Below are positions 63,479-64,000 of a stretch of 64,000 nucleotides of DNA, in pieces. Under the pieces are notes generated by a model. It had not been told where the DNA came from. It saw nothing but the letters and a program-made list of their open reading frames with translations, and made no database searches. This DNA comes from Trichlorobacter thiogenes. Lineage in GTDB: Bacteria; Desulfobacterota; Desulfuromonadia; Geobacterales; Pseudopelobacteraceae. The first letter of the stretch is position 1, and the number at the start of each line of letters is the position of its first letter. The position numbers and the translations under genes are program-made. The stretch is from positions 613,269-677,268 of the forward strand of contig NZ_FUWR01000001.1 in assembly GCF_900167465.1 (NCBI RefSeq), written 5' to 3'.

Positions 63479-64000
63479 ATGAAAATTATTGCACGTCTGC
63501 TACTCCTGTTTCTGATCTCAACTGTGATAGCCTGCACCGGCAGCAAAAACAGCGAATCAGGAGTCGGCTCATCCTCTCCTACAAATAGCGGCAAGATAAA
63601 GCTTTATTCCGCCGCCACGAAAGGATTCATCGTGAGCGATAAGGTCGTCAAAAGCCTTGAAGAATGGCGTAAACAGCTGACTCCTGAGCAGTACCACGTC
63701 ACTCGCGAGCAGGGAACTGAAAAGGCTTTCACCGGCGCCACCTGGAATAATCACGAAAATGGAACATATCAATGTGCCAACTGCGGCAATGACCTGTACC
63801 GATCGGAACATAAGTATGAATCCGGCACCGGATGGCCGAGTTTCTGGCAGCCGATCTCTCCGGAAAACATCTCGACCCGTGCAGATAATAGCCTGTTCTC
63901 AAAACGGACGGAAGTTATCTGCTACCGCTGCGACGCCCACCTGGGCCATGTATTTGAAGACGGACCGAAGCCAACCGGTCTGCGCTACTGTATGAATTCT
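63479..64000 (+). CDS. msrB: lipoprotein MsrB, peptide-methionine (R)-S-oxide reductase (3' end cut by window)
   Basis: 174 codons up to the window edge. Signal peptide with a lipobox-like Val-Ile-Ala-Cys (about 16-19) predicts a lipid-anchored protein. MsrB domain: Thr-Glu-Lys-Ala-Phe-Thr-Gly, Cys-x-x-Cys pairs for zinc (Cys-Ala-Asn-Cys and Cys-Tyr-Arg-Cys), Gly-Thr-Gly-Trp-Pro-Ser-Phe, Gly-His-Val-Phe-x-Asp-Gly, and Arg-Tyr-Cys-Met-Asn-Ser with the catalytic Cys just before the edge. Complements MsrA for the R-form of the oxide. Confidence 0.92.
   Translation, partial: MKIIARLLLLFLISTVIACTGSKNSESGVGSSSPTNSGKIKLYSAATKGFIVSDKVVKSLEEWRKQLTPEQYHVTREQGTEKAFTGATWNNHENGTYQCANCGNDLYRSEHKYESGTGWPSFWQPISPENISTRADNSLFSKRTEVICYRCDAHLGHVFEDGPKPTGLRYCMNS

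Noticed and set aside
1-64000. CRISPR arrays, tRNA and rRNA genes
   Set aside because: No regularly spaced repeats, cloverleaf or rRNA-like sequence was recognised on reading.

Overview
The window looks like a large conjugative element (ICE or conjugative plasmid) from a Gram-negative, probably deltaproteobacterial, host of the Geobacter/Desulfuromonadales type. The evidence is F-type transfer genes, frequent GTG and TTG starts behind strong Shine-Dalgarno sites, and a sigma-54 activator with a matching promoter on the chromosome-like right flank. No tRNA, rRNA or CRISPR array was seen. The species assignment is inference.

Layout. (1) 1-7602, plus strand: F-type transfer block: traU (cut by the window), trbC, trbI, an S26 peptidase, two membrane proteins, a 1202-residue TraG and a small gene. 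(2) 7593-28376: accessory defence region. It holds a type I restriction system (hsdM, hsdS, DUF3800 gene, unknown gene, hsdR), McrB/McrC with a zinc-ribbon protein, an Mrr-like nuclease, a small HTH regulator behind twin palindromes, and a tightly coupled five-gene operon: NADAR, SIS+HAD fusion, PRTase-like protein, P-loop ATPase, unknown alpha/beta protein. That operon is the best candidate for a poorly described conflict system. (3) 28562-30939: small WGR protein and a tyrosine-recombinase operon. (4) 30930-38033: Gabija-like OLD nuclease/UvrD helicase pair, remnants, membrane and DUF2188 genes, and a Xre-ImmA/IrrE + PIN toxin-antitoxin pair. (5) 38091-47314, minus strand: one long operon ending in a strong terminator. 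It encodes SSB, a probable ssDNA-handling protein, a Cas4/RecB-like nuclease, a TSCPD protein, a MoxR/WGR/DUF3150/VWA module, a CHC2 zinc-finger protein, RadC and several small proteins. (6) 47833-54631, minus strand: second transfer block: TraH, TraF, a membrane HD protein that may be the relaxase, a soluble TraD-like ATPase, a NusA-like protein and a lytic transglycosylase. (7) 55088-64000: chromosome-like flank with a GAF/sigma-54 activator, its divergent sigma-54 promoter and a redox/hydrolase cluster, a broken fabF, an AraC regulator, two small exported proteins, and exported MsrA and MsrB (the latter cut by the window).

How it fits together. Blocks 1 and 6 build the F-like pilus and transfer channel and process DNA. 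Block 5 handles incoming and outgoing single-stranded DNA. Blocks 2 and 4 are cargo defence. Seven genes or gene groups in block 5 are preceded by the same kind of nested hairpin with a competing alternative hairpin. The element also encodes a truncated NusA-like protein. Together these suggest element-specific control by RNA structure or antitermination, which is a hypothesis and not shown by the sequence alone.
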